DNA of 8,447 nucleotides from NCBI GenBank assembly GCA_030148365.1, contig JASBTO010000010.1, positions 1-8,447 on the forward strand. Reading direction: 5' to 3'. Positions 1 through 6,185 of the stretch are shown here, in pieces. The stretch is from Kangiellaceae bacterium. Its GTDB lineage: Bacteria; Pseudomonadota; Gammaproteobacteria; Enterobacterales; Kangiellaceae. Position 1 is the stretch's first letter, and every line of letters starts with the position of its first letter. Below the pieces are notes generated by a model that saw nothing but the letters and a program-made list of their open reading frames with translations, did no database searches and was not told the DNA's origin. Position numbers and translations under genes: made by a program.

Positions 1-252
1 GCGCGTCTGCTCCCACAAGTCGGCGGTCTGCAGGAAATTCAGACCGGTGCCAAAGCCGGTTTCGAAAAGGGTAAATACCGGCCCCGGATCGGCGCCGGCA
101 CGCCAACGCTTTTCCAGATCATTGCCGTTCAGAAATACGTGACGGGATTCGCCCGGACCAGCACCGCCTGAGAAATAGCGGTCGCCGAAATCCCGCGACC
201 AGGGCTCGCCGTCCCGCCACTCCAGCCGCGCCGGCTCAATCGTCAGAGGCAT
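1..252 (-). CDS. mnmC: tRNA 5-methylaminomethyl-2-thiouridine biosynthesis protein MnmC, N-terminal part (cut by window edge)
   Basis: Only the first 84 codons are inside the window, read from an ATG at 252-250; the rest lies beyond position 1. The translation begins MPLTIEPARLEWRDGEPWSR and contains RHVFLNGNDL (38-47) and ETGFGTGLNF (64-73). The last is the S-adenosylmethionine-binding glycine loop of the MnmC/MnmD methyltransferase domain. In the bifunctional enzyme this N-terminal domain methylates nm5s2U to mnm5s2U at the wobble position of certain tRNAs, and a C-terminal FAD domain removes the carboxymethyl group from cmnm5s2U. The C-terminal domain cannot be checked here, so a stand-alone MnmD is possible. 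The start lies 20 nt after the folE stop on the same strand, with only a weak AGGG ribosome site, so co-transcription or translational coupling with folE is likely. Confidence 0.9.
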   Translation of the reverse strand, partial: MPLTIEPARLEWRDGEPWSRDFGDRYFSGGAGPGESRHVFLNGNDLEKRWRAGADPGPVFTLFETGFGTGLNFLQTADLWEQTR

Positions 253-272
253 CGGCCCTGGGCGCGTGTGGC

Positions 273-827
273 TCAGCCGATGACCAGCTTGAGGAATTCG
301 GTGCGGGTCAACTGGGAGTTGCGGAAGGCGCCGAGCATCACGGAAGTGCTCATGACGGAATTCTGTTTTTCGACACCGCGCATCATCATGCACATGTGCT
401 TGGCTTCGATAATGACCCCGACCCCGTCGGCGCCGGTGACGGACATGACCGCGTCGGCGATTTGTTTGGTCAGGTTTTCCTGGATTTGCAGGCGGCGGCC
501 ATACATGTCCACGATCCGGGCAATTTTGGACAGTCCGATGACCTTGCCCTGGGGCAGGTAGGCCACGTGGCATTTGCCGATGAAGGGCAGCATGTGATGC
601 TCGCACATGGAGTACAACTCAATATTCTTGACCACCACCATTTCGTCGTTGTCGGACTCAAAGATGGCACCGTTAACAACGGTCTCCAGATCCTGATGAT
701 AACCCTGGGTCATGAACTTCATGGCCTTGGCGGCACGCATCGGTGTATTTCGGAGACCGTCTCGACTGAGATCTTCACCCAGTTCCGTAAGGATCTGTTC
801 GTAGCATTTGGCGACTTTTTCTGGCAT
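273..827 (-). CDS. folE: GTP cyclohydrolase I (type FolE1)
   Basis: The 184-residue protein converts GTP to 7,8-dihydroneopterin triphosphate, the first step of tetrahydrofolate synthesis, in the cytoplasm; the family forms a zinc-dependent decamer. Visible family signatures are RDGLRNTPMRAAKA (22-35), the zinc and active-site stretch SMCEHHMLPF (73-82), GLSKIARIVDMYGRRLQ (98-114) and HMCMMMRGVEK (144-154). The zinc ligands should be Cys75, His78 and Cys146, with His77 as the catalytic histidine; all are present. Length is slightly shorter than the E. coli enzyme (about 222 residues) because the N-terminal arm is short, as in many bacterial FolE proteins. The ATG at 827-825 follows a weak AAGAAG ribosome site. 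The gene is divergent from pdxB and precedes mnmC on the same strand. The intact zinc site rules out the zinc-independent FolE2 type. Confidence 0.97.
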   Translation of the reverse strand: MPEKVAKCYEQILTELGEDLSRDGLRNTPMRAAKAMKFMTQGYHQDLETVVNGAIFESDNDEMVVVKNIELYSMCEHHMLPFIGKCHVAYLPQGKVIGLSKIARIVDMYGRRLQIQENLTKQIADAVMSVTGADGVGVIIEAKHMCMMMRGVEKQNSVMSTSVMLGAFRNSQLTRTEFLKLVIG

Positions 828-842
828 TACCGGGACTTCTTT

Positions 843-866
843 GCTAAAGATTGCGGCAATTTTAGC
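843..866. promoter_or_regulatory. Inverted repeat over candidate folE -10 box in folE/pdxB intergenic region
   Basis: The 126-bp gap 828-953 separates the divergent folE and pdxB starts. Within it, GCTAAA (843-848) and TTTAGC (861-866) are the outer arms and ATTGC (850-854) and GCAAT (856-860) the inner arms of an imperfect palindrome, with G849 unpaired and G855 at the centre. On the minus strand the hexamer TAAAAT (864-859, 5 of 6 matches to TATAAT) falls inside it and would give a folE transcript starting near 852 with a short leader. No good -35 box lies at the right distance. A factor bound here would cover the start region of folE. A G5T8 tract (883-895) lies upstream of folE on the other side. 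I see no convincing pdxB promoter. Assignment as an operator is inference. Confidence 0.4.
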
Positions 867-953
867 GAATTCTGGCGGCCAAGGGGGTTTTTTTTCCCGT
901 CGCAGTCATGCCGGAGCGCCCCGAGCAAGCAAGACAAGGACTCTCGATCAGCC

Positions 954-2009
954 ATGAAGCGGGAATTGCAAATCGTCGCCGATGAAAATATACCTCTGTG
1001 CAAAGAGTTGTTCCGGAGTCTCGGCAAGATCCGGATCTTGCCCGGCCGGGCCATCAGCCGTGCCGATCTGCTCGATACCGACGTATTGCTGGTGCGCTCG
1101 ATCACCCGGGTGGACAAGGACTTGCTGACCGGAACCCGCGTAGGATTTGTCGGCAGCGCGACCATTGGCACCGATCATATCGATACCGGTTATCTTCGCT
1201 CACGGGATATCAGCTTCGCGTTTGCGCCGGGCTGTAATGCCCGGGCGGTCGGAGAGTACGTCAGCGGCGTCATTCTGGAGTGGAGCAGAAGCCGGAATCG
1301 CAGCCCGGAGGATTTGCAGGTGGGCATTGTCGGTGCCGGCAATACCGGCAGCGAGGCCGCCCGTCTGCTTGCCGCTCTCGGCATTCAATGTCATTTGTGC
1401 GATCCGCCCCTGTCGGCAGCGGCAGACCCCCGGGAGCTGGTGTCTTTTCAGGCATTGCGTCAAATGGACGTTATCAGCTTTCATGTGCCTCTGGAACGGA
1501 GCGGACCCTGGCCGACCTGGCACCTGGCCGATAAAGATTTACTCACCGGCATGACCAGACGCCAACTCCTGGTTAATGCTTCCCGCGGTGCCGTCGTGGA
1601 TAACCGGGCATTGCGAGAACTGGCGGAGCAGGGCCGGGGACCGGAGTTCGCGCTCGACGTCTGGGAGCAGGAACCTGCAATCGACGCGGACTTGCTGGCG
1701 TGCGCCTGGCTCGGTACCCCCCATATTGCCGGGTACAGCGTTGAAGGCAAGGTACGAGGCAGCTTTGCCCTGTACCGGCAGTTTTGCCAATGGTTGCAAG
1801 TGCCGGTGCAATCTTCACTGAATGACTGGATTGGTGAGCAGTCCCGGTCTGCGCTCGACGATCCCGATCGGTTGAAGGCCGCGTTAACGGAGCTTGGCGA
1901 TCGGCTGCGAGCTGACGAGGCAGACTTGCGCAGGGCAAAGCCGCCCCTCGCGGCACACTTTGACCGGCTTCGCAGCCAGTATCCGCCCCGGCATGAAGTC
2001 ACCGCCTGA
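954..2009 (+). CDS. pdxB: 4-phosphoerythronate (erythronate-4-phosphate) dehydrogenase
   Basis: The 351-residue NAD-dependent D-2-hydroxyacid dehydrogenase oxidises 4-phosphoerythronate to 2-oxo-3-hydroxy-4-phosphobutanoate, the second step of the DXP-dependent pyridoxal phosphate pathway. The N-terminal IVADENIPLCKELF (7-20) and LLVRSITRVD (45-54) are typical of PdxB. The nucleotide loop VGIVGAGNTGSEAARLL is at 123-139. Catalytic residues of the superfamily are visible as Arg211 (in NASRGAVVD), Glu240 (in DVWEQEP) and His257 (in TPHIAGYS). The C-terminal region after about 285 matches the PdxB dimerisation domain in position. E. coli PdxB is a little longer (378). The open frame runs on upstream, antisense to folE, but MKRELQIVADE at 954 is the family-like start, with AAGGA at 936-940 at a slightly long spacing. 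It is convergent with the next gene, with a 21-bp gap and no clear terminator. Confidence 0.95.
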   Translation: MKRELQIVADENIPLCKELFRSLGKIRILPGRAISRADLLDTDVLLVRSITRVDKDLLTGTRVGFVGSATIGTDHIDTGYLRSRDISFAFAPGCNARAVGEYVSGVILEWSRSRNRSPEDLQVGIVGAGNTGSEAARLLAALGIQCHLCDPPLSAAADPRELVSFQALRQMDVISFHVPLERSGPWPTWHLADKDLLTGMTRRQLLVNASRGAVVDNRALRELAEQGRGPEFALDVWEQEPAIDADLLACAWLGTPHIAGYSVEGKVRGSFALYRQFCQWLQVPVQSSLNDWIGEQSRSALDDPDRLKAALTELGDRLRADEADLRRAKPPLAAHFDRLRSQYPPRHEVTA

Positions 2010-2030
2010 CCCGGCGGCAAACAGGAAGGA

Positions 2031-2582
2031 TTATTTCGCGGGGGTATTGGCCACGGCCAGCGAGCGCCCTTCGGCAAAAGCGGCCAGCCGGTTGAGCTGG
2101 ACCTGCAGAACGTCGTCGACCGGTCCGGCAAACTGGTTCATGCCACCCGGCAGAAAACCGGTCACCCGATAATGTAAAGTCAGTTTGCTGCCGTCATCCG
2201 CTGCGTCAAGGCGCCAGCTCATGCCGCCATGGGCGCCGGTCATCTGCAAGGGGCCGAGACCCCCGGTCATCCGCAACTCTGAACCACTACGGACATAGAC
2301 GACTTCCATGTGTTTGACGCCGCCGTCGTCAAGCTGCTCACAGAAACAGCCGCCCGGGCTGGCCTCTATGGAAAGCGCTGAGGACTTTCCCGCCCAGGTA
2401 TGATCCGGGTGCCACCATTTACCCACCTGGTTGACCAGTTTGTCATAGACATTTTCCGGTGGCGCGGCAATGACCTTTTCTATCTGGATATGGAAACCGT
2501 TATGGGCCTGGGACTTGATTTCAGCGGTGACGGACAGGGGCAAACAGACAATCATCAGCAGTACCAGGTGGGTCAATTTCAT
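2031..2582 (-). CDS. Exported SRPBCC-fold (START/Bet v1-like) protein of unknown function
   Basis: The 183-residue protein starts with a signal peptide: charged MK, a hydrophobic core LVLLMIVCLPL (6-16) and a likely cleavage after VTA (18-20), so the mature part should be periplasmic. The body resembles the SRPBCC hydrophobic-ligand-binding superfamily: HIQIEKVIAAPPENVYDKLV (31-50) forms the first strand and helix, GKWWHPDHTW (54-63) follows, and the last part from about 153 looks like the long C-terminal helix. A GGCFCE motif (78-83) and the segment LRMTGGLGPLQ (103-113) recall a secreted SRPBCC subgroup with no known ligand. ATG at 2582-2580 is chosen; a TTG two codons upstream is possible and neither has a strong ribosome site. 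It lies downstream of the TPR lipoprotein gene on the same strand, separated by 119 bp including a hairpin. Function is not known; fold assignment is by pattern only. Confidence 0.75.
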   Translation of the reverse strand: MKLTHLVLLMIVCLPLSVTAEIKSQAHNGFHIQIEKVIAAPPENVYDKLVNQVGKWWHPDHTWAGKSSALSIEASPGGCFCEQLDDGGVKHMEVVYVRSGSELRMTGGLGPLQMTGAHGGMSWRLDAADDGSKLTLHYRVTGFLPGGMNQFAGPVDDVLQVQLNRLAAFAEGRSLAVANTPAK

Positions 2583-2654
2583 GGGCAATCACAAGTCGCT
2601 TGATTCAGGCCATCGATTCTAGTCAATTGCCGGACCAATGCCCAGCGCATTGGC

Positions 2655-2677
2655 AACCCCGGCCAGAAGCCGGGGTT
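2655..2677 (-). terminator. GC-rich hairpin after the TPR lipoprotein gene
   Basis: A perfect 9-bp stem (AACCCCGGC at 2655-2663 with GCCGGGGTT at 2669-2677) encloses a 5-nt loop. It starts about 25 nt past the stop of the minus-strand TPR gene and precedes the SRPBCC gene start by about 70 nt. On the minus strand the stem is followed only by TT and then GCC, so the U-tract is poor. It is a plausible but leaky terminator, or a hairpin stabilising the 3' end of the transcript. The rest of the 2583-2701 gap shows no clear promoter for the SRPBCC gene. Confidence 0.5.
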
Positions 2678-2701
2678 TCACACCACTTGCAAGAGGGACA
2701 A

Positions 2702-4399
2702 CTACAGGCGGGAAGCGGACAATTCCACGTCAGCGTTGGCCCAGACATTGTCGAAGCGGCTCTTGATTTGCTGCATCTCGGCCGTCTTGTTCTGGGCTTT
2801 GAGAGATTGCATCAAGCCGTACATGGACCAGCCGTTGCGCGGGTAGTCCTCCAGATCCCGCCGGTAGACGGACTCTGCTTTCGCCGGCTGACCGGCTTCC
2901 AGCAATGCCATGCCCAGGGACTGGCGGGTCGGGTAGTACCAGAAGGGCGGTTCCATGTAGGGCAGGGTATCCTGCTCGGCGACCGCGGATTGGAAATGCT
3001 CCACGGCAGCGCCATAGTCCTGCTCGGCCATGGCGATTTCGCCCAGCAGCAAATCGTCGGCGATTTTCAGCAAGGAACTGGCAGGGTAATCCCGGGAATC
3101 GAGAAAATGCACCGTTGCCTCGTCCCGCAGGGGTACAAGGGCGTCATGCTCGGCGCGGGCCTCGTCAAGCTTGCCGAGGCGGGCCTGGGCGACGCCGCGG
3201 GCGTAATGGCGGATCGCCCGGGAGTAATCCAGACCTTCCGGTGGCTCGGGTTCCTGCAGGATTTCCTGCCAATGACCGAATTGCACCAGGGCGAGCATCG
3301 GAATGGTGTGAAAAAACTCGACCGACGGATATTCGCGGATCTGCTCGAGGCGAACATTGTCTGCGACTTTTCGAGCCGAGTCGATTGCCAGTTCACTGCG
3401 GCCTTCCATGGTCGATGCGGCCCACAGGAAATGAATATTGTGAGGATAGTACAGGGCCGGATAGAAACCTTGGGCATTACACTGGGCAATGTATTCCTCA
3501 TCGACTCTCGCGGCTCTGATATTGGCTTCGGAGGCATCGTTATAGCGCCCGACCCGCCAGTAGATATGGGCCGGCATGTGCACCAAATGGCCGGAGCCGG
3601 GAACCAGTCCCGCCAGATTGTCCGCTGCCGGCTCGGCACGACCCGGCGTCGAGGATGCCTCGACTGCATGGATATACAGGTGCAGCGCGAGGGGATGATG
3701 CGGGTTGCGGGCGATCACGGTTTCCAGGGCATTGATCACTTCTACGGTACCCGGTTTCGGACTGTTCTCGTCCAGCCAGTAGTCCCAGGGCATGGTCGTC
3801 ATCATGGCTTCGGCAAAGAGCGCCTGGGCATCGTCGTCTTGCGGATACTTCTGAGCAAGTTGCCGCATGGAATCTACGTAGGCCTGGTCGAGAGGTTCCC
3901 GGGGGCTTGAGGGATCACCGTTGTAACGGGCGGCAAGCGCATCGATGTAATCTTGCTCTGCCGGGGTGGTCCTGTCTTTGAGACTGAGGGCTTTCTGGAT
4001 GGCGGTATAGGCCTGACGGCGATCGGCATCGGACATAATGGCCTTGCCATTGCTCGTCACATTGATATTGGGGCCGAGAGCGAGGGCTTCACCCCAGTAG
4101 CACATGGCGCAGTCGTCATCGAGTTTCTGAGCCGCCCGGAAGGAGCGTGTTGACTCGGCGTGATTGAAACCGAAGTCGAGGATGAGGCCCTGGTCGAAAT
4201 AGCGCTGTGCCGCATCCTGGTCTGTTGTGATCGGGTGCTGGTGATCGCCAAGTCCTTCAAACAGGGGGGCGCCTGCTTTCGTGGCCAGGGCGGGTTCCGG
4301 TTTGTTCATATCCGGAGCGTCGGAGTCGGTTGTTGGCTGGCTTGAACAGGCAAACAGCAGCGTGAGCGGCAATAGCAGTAAATAGCGGGAAGCTTTCAT
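2702..4399 (-). CDS. TPR-repeat lipoprotein, uncharacterised His/Cys-motif family
   Basis: The 565-residue protein has a lipoprotein signal: MKASRYLLLLPLTLLFAC with the lipidated Cys18, and Ser19 after it, which fits outer-membrane sorting. Low-complexity linker to about 45 is followed by helical repeats of TPR type, e.g. 64-93, 277-299, 396-420, 445-475 and 492-520. Embedded in the repeats are motifs that TPR packing does not explain: CAMCYWGEALALGPNIN (97-113), HLYIHAVEAS (240-249), GHLVHMPAHIYWRVGRY (270-286) and YPHNIHFLW (318-326). From memory, these recur in a widespread family of about 550 residues annotated only as tetratricopeptide-repeat protein; its function is unknown to me. ATG at 4399 follows a strong GGAGGA ribosome site about 7 nt away and a good promoter. 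It is divergent from the acidic lipoprotein gene and upstream of the SRPBCC gene. A scaffold or a metal-binding envelope enzyme are both possible. Confidence 0.85.
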   Translation of the reverse strand: MKASRYLLLLPLTLLFACSSQPTTDSDAPDMNKPEPALATKAGAPLFEGLGDHQHPITTDQDAAQRYFDQGLILDFGFNHAESTRSFRAAQKLDDDCAMCYWGEALALGPNINVTSNGKAIMSDADRRQAYTAIQKALSLKDRTTPAEQDYIDALAARYNGDPSSPREPLDQAYVDSMRQLAQKYPQDDDAQALFAEAMMTTMPWDYWLDENSPKPGTVEVINALETVIARNPHHPLALHLYIHAVEASSTPGRAEPAADNLAGLVPGSGHLVHMPAHIYWRVGRYNDASEANIRAARVDEEYIAQCNAQGFYPALYYPHNIHFLWAASTMEGRSELAIDSARKVADNVRLEQIREYPSVEFFHTIPMLALVQFGHWQEILQEPEPPEGLDYSRAIRHYARGVAQARLGKLDEARAEHDALVPLRDEATVHFLDSRDYPASSLLKIADDLLLGEIAMAEQDYGAAVEHFQSAVAEQDTLPYMEPPFWYYPTRQSLGMALLEAGQPAKAESVYRRDLEDYPRNGWSMYGLMQSLKAQNKTAEMQQIKSRFDNVWANADVELSASRL

Positions 4400-4429
4400 T
4401 GATCAATCCTCCATGATGGATTGTCATTG

Positions 4430-4458
4430 ATTATAGGACCCGGATTAGCCCAACGCAA
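4430..4458 (-). promoter_or_regulatory. Sigma70-like promoter of the TPR lipoprotein gene
   Basis: Reading the minus strand, TTGCGT (4458-4453) is separated by exactly 17 bp from a perfect TATAAT (4435-4430). Predicted start is near 4423, giving a short leader of about 24 nt that contains the GGAGGA ribosome site. The -35 box matches consensus at only three positions. Confidence 0.65.
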
Positions 4459-4490
4459 AAGATAGATAAGCTGTCGTTAAGCCCCGCGTC

Positions 4491-4533
4491 AACAGGGCAA
4501 AAAATATAAGAAAAACCGATGAAAAACCCTGTT
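4491..4533. promoter_or_regulatory. Phased A-tracts flanked by an inverted repeat
   Basis: Three runs of five or six A (4499-4504, 4511-4515, 4522-4526) have centres 11.5 and 11 bp apart, close to the helical repeat, which is the classical arrangement for intrinsic DNA curvature. GAAAAACC is repeated directly at 4510 and 4521. The block is bordered by AACAGGG (4491-4497) and its complement CCCTGTT (4527-4533). A TATAAT at 4534-4539 follows directly but lacks a -35 box. The block sits between the two divergent promoters of this gap. Curvature and any protein binding are inferred. Confidence 0.5.
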
Positions 4534-4553
4534 TATAATGAAGTAGTGAGACT

Positions 4554-4582
4554 TGGACAACGAGCGGTGAGGTAGCTATCAT
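4554..4582 (+). promoter_or_regulatory. Sigma70-like promoter of the acidic lipoprotein gene
   Basis: TGGACA (4554-4559, 5 of 6 matches) and TATCAT (4577-4582, 5 of 6) are separated by the ideal 17 bp. The start would be near 4589, giving a leader of about 60 nt and placing the first bases of the transcript on the palindromic element at 4590-4610. A TATAAT at 4534 is an alternative without a -35 box. Confidence 0.6.
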
Positions 4583-4589
4583 TTTATCA

Positions 4590-4610
4590 GTTAACCGACG
4601 GTTAACCGTC
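4590..4610. promoter_or_regulatory. Operator-like tandem palindrome at the predicted transcription start
   Basis: GTTAACCG occurs twice, at 4590-4597 and 4601-4608, 11 bp apart and so on the same helix face. The same bases form two overlapping perfect dyads: GTTAACCG-A-CGGTTAAC (4590-4606) and the uninterrupted 14-bp palindrome GACGGTTAACCGTC (4597-4610). A related GTTAACGGTT lies at 4656-4665 inside the first codons. Location at +1 of the predicted promoter suits a repressor site. As RNA, the 14-mer could form a 5-bp hairpin with a UUAA loop. No regulator is identified. Confidence 0.5.
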
Positions 4611-4650
4611 TTGTGATCAAGACCTGCAATATCTGAAAAAGGAAAGCCAG

Positions 4651-5247
4651 ATGAACAAGTTAACGGTTACTGTTTTGGCTGCACTCCTGGTCTTGCCCGG
4701 ATGTGACACGGGCTCTGATGACAATGAGGCTCTCACGGCCACTATTACCACGCTGGAAAAGTCCCTCGAAACCAGTCGCGAAGCGCTCAATGAAGCCGCC
4801 AGCGCCATTAGCCTGGCCGCGGAAGCCGCCGCAGTCGGCTACACTCCGATTGACACCTCCACGGAAGAAGAAAGCGAACCCGCGCCGGGCGCCGCCGGTC
4901 AGGCGCCGCCAACCCTTGAAGCGAGCGAGCATCGGGGCGATGGCGAACTGAGCACCATGGGGCAGCGGTTGAGCCAGTTGAAAAATCAGGCGCAAGAACT
5001 CAAGGAGTTTGCCGGCAAACTGACGGCCTTGGCGCAGGAAGTGCAAAATACTTCTGTGGAGGCGCGTGATGCAGTCAAAGCGGGCACAAGAGCGCCCCTT
5101 GGCGGTCCTGGTGCTGATGAAATGTCTGATACAGACATGGCTGAAGGCGATGCTGGTGATGACACCGAAAACGAAGCCGATACCGAGCAAGCTGAAGATG
5201 CCGGTGAACAGGATTCGGATGGAGAGGATTCCGGCGAAGAGCAGTAA
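4651..5247 (+). CDS. Small lipoprotein with helical core and highly acidic C-terminal tail, unknown function
   Basis: The 198-residue product has a lipoprotein signal (MNKLTVTVLAALLVLPGC) with lipidated Cys18. Asp19 follows it, the residue that in E. coli acts as a Lol-avoidance signal and keeps lipoproteins in the inner membrane. Residues 26-62 and 99-145 are Ala/Leu/Glu-rich with heptad-like spacing and probably form helices or short coiled coils, joined by a Pro/Glu-rich linker (66-95). From about 156 the tail is almost wholly Asp, Glu, Gly, Ser, Thr and Ala, with no Lys or Arg, ending GEDSGEEQ. ATG at 4651 is supported by AAGGAA about 8 nt upstream. I recognise no family; the charged, low-complexity composition makes homology hard to see. 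It is divergent from the TPR lipoprotein gene and convergent with the LysR gene, 25 bp apart. Confidence 0.8.
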   Translation: MNKLTVTVLAALLVLPGCDTGSDDNEALTATITTLEKSLETSREALNEAASAISLAAEAAAVGYTPIDTSTEEESEPAPGAAGQAPPTLEASEHRGDGELSTMGQRLSQLKNQAQELKEFAGKLTALAQEVQNTSVEARDAVKAGTRAPLGGPGADEMSDTDMAEGDAGDDTENEADTEQAEDAGEQDSDGEDSGEEQ

Positions 5248-5272
5248 ATCTGAAGGTTGACGCTGCCGGCTT

Positions 5273-6136
5273 TTAAGCCTGTAACATGGCCAACAGGCTT
5301 CGGGCGGCATTGGACAGAGTCCGGTTGGTGCGATACAGCAGACCCAGATCGCGGCGCATCGCAGTGCCTGCAAGGTCGAGAGTTACCAGCGGCGCTTTGA
5401 CCAGCGTCTCCGGCAACAGCCCCCAGCCGAGTTTTGCGGCGACAAGCTTGGCGATGATCTCGAGATAATGGGCGGACTTGACCTGGCCGACCGGTATCCG
5501 GTTACTGCGCAGACGCGCTTCGAAAAGATCCCGGGGGAAACTGTGGGCCCCCGGCAGGATGCAGGGATAGTCACTGAAATCCTGCCGGGATATCCGTTTC
5601 TTGCAGGCGAGGGGATAATCCTCGTGGCACACCAGTTGTAATTCTTCCTGCCACAGGACCTGGGTGACGACCCGGGAATCCCGGTTTTCGGGCAGGGTCA
5701 TCAGGGCCATTTCGATGGTACCCGCGAGCACCATCTCATAGGCCTGCTCCGAGTCGATGAATTCCAGTTGCAGATCGACCCGGGGAAAAGCTTCCTGGAA
5801 TTTCAGCAGAACCGGCGGCAGGCGGTGCAGGCCGATATAATGGCTGGTACCGATACTGAGGCTGCCCGAAACCGAGCCACCCAAATCCGAGATTTGCCGC
5901 TGGCAATCCTCGACCGCCACCAGCACCCCCGGCGCCTTGTCGAGTAGCAATTTACCGGCATCCGTGAGGAGCACGTGGGGACCGATACGGTCAAACAGAC
6001 TGGTGCCGAGCAGTTGCTCGAGCCGATCAATGCGCTTGCTGACGGCCGGTTGGGTCAGGCGCAACTCCCGGGCCGCCAGGGTGAAGGAGCGGTTGCGGGC
6101 CACGGCCAGAAAGGTATTGAGGAGTTCGGTATCCAT
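5273..6136 (-). CDS. LysR-family transcriptional regulator, divergent from leuC
   Basis: The 287-residue protein has the LysR winged helix-turn-helix at 1-60: MDTELLNTFLAVARNRSF, then AARELRLTQPAVSKRIDRLE (21-40) with the recognition helix around TQPAVSKRI, and LFDR (47-50). After the linker helix comes the type-2 periplasmic-binding-like effector domain from about 92 (SLSIGTSHYIGLHRLPPVL) to the end, including AAKLGWGLLPE (233-243). Length is normal for the family. The ATG at 6136 has AGGTG just upstream on the minus strand. LysR proteins often regulate the gene read divergently from them, here leuC, 151 bp away, and repress their own gene. I recall the same lysR-leuC pairing in Pseudomonas and relatives. 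The effector, perhaps an isopropylmalate, is not known. It is not an obvious LeuO by length or context. Confidence 0.92.
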   Translation of the reverse strand: MDTELLNTFLAVARNRSFTLAARELRLTQPAVSKRIDRLEQLLGTSLFDRIGPHVLLTDAGKLLLDKAPGVLVAVEDCQRQISDLGGSVSGSLSIGTSHYIGLHRLPPVLLKFQEAFPRVDLQLEFIDSEQAYEMVLAGTIEMALMTLPENRDSRVVTQVLWQEELQLVCHEDYPLACKKRISRQDFSDYPCILPGAHSFPRDLFEARLRSNRIPVGQVKSAHYLEIIAKLVAAKLGWGLLPETLVKAPLVTLDLAGTAMRRDLGLLYRTNRTLSNAARSLLAMLQA

Positions 6137-6185
6137 CAGGCACCTGATCTTGGATGCGAAAAGTCAGTATATGGATTCCTGTTGG

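Noticed and set aside
396..953. The pdxB frame stays open upstream for 186 codons, antisense to folE.
   Set aside because: PdxB homology begins at MKRELQIVADE (954). The upstream translation is low-complexity antisense sequence of folE and resembles no protein.
2002..2017. CCGCC/GGCGG inverted repeat over the pdxB stop codon, considered as a terminator.
   Set aside because: Only a 5-bp stem inside GC-rich sequence with no following T-run; likely chance.
2600..3910. A 436-codon plus-strand open frame opposite the TPR lipoprotein gene.
   Set aside because: It is a shadow of the GC-rich TPR gene. The minus-strand product has a lipobox, TPR repeats, a strong ribosome site and a promoter; the antisense one has none of these.
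5268..5279. A short palindrome, GGCTTTTAAGCC, between the convergent acidic lipoprotein and lysR genes, considered as a terminator.
   Set aside because: The stem is only 5 bp with a 2-nt loop and there is no T-tract on either strand.
4660..5373. A 237-codon minus-strand open frame opposite the acidic lipoprotein and the lysR end.
   Set aside because: The Phe/Gly/Arg-rich translation mirrors the Glu/Ala/Pro-rich sense codons. It overlaps two better-supported genes and has no convincing start site.
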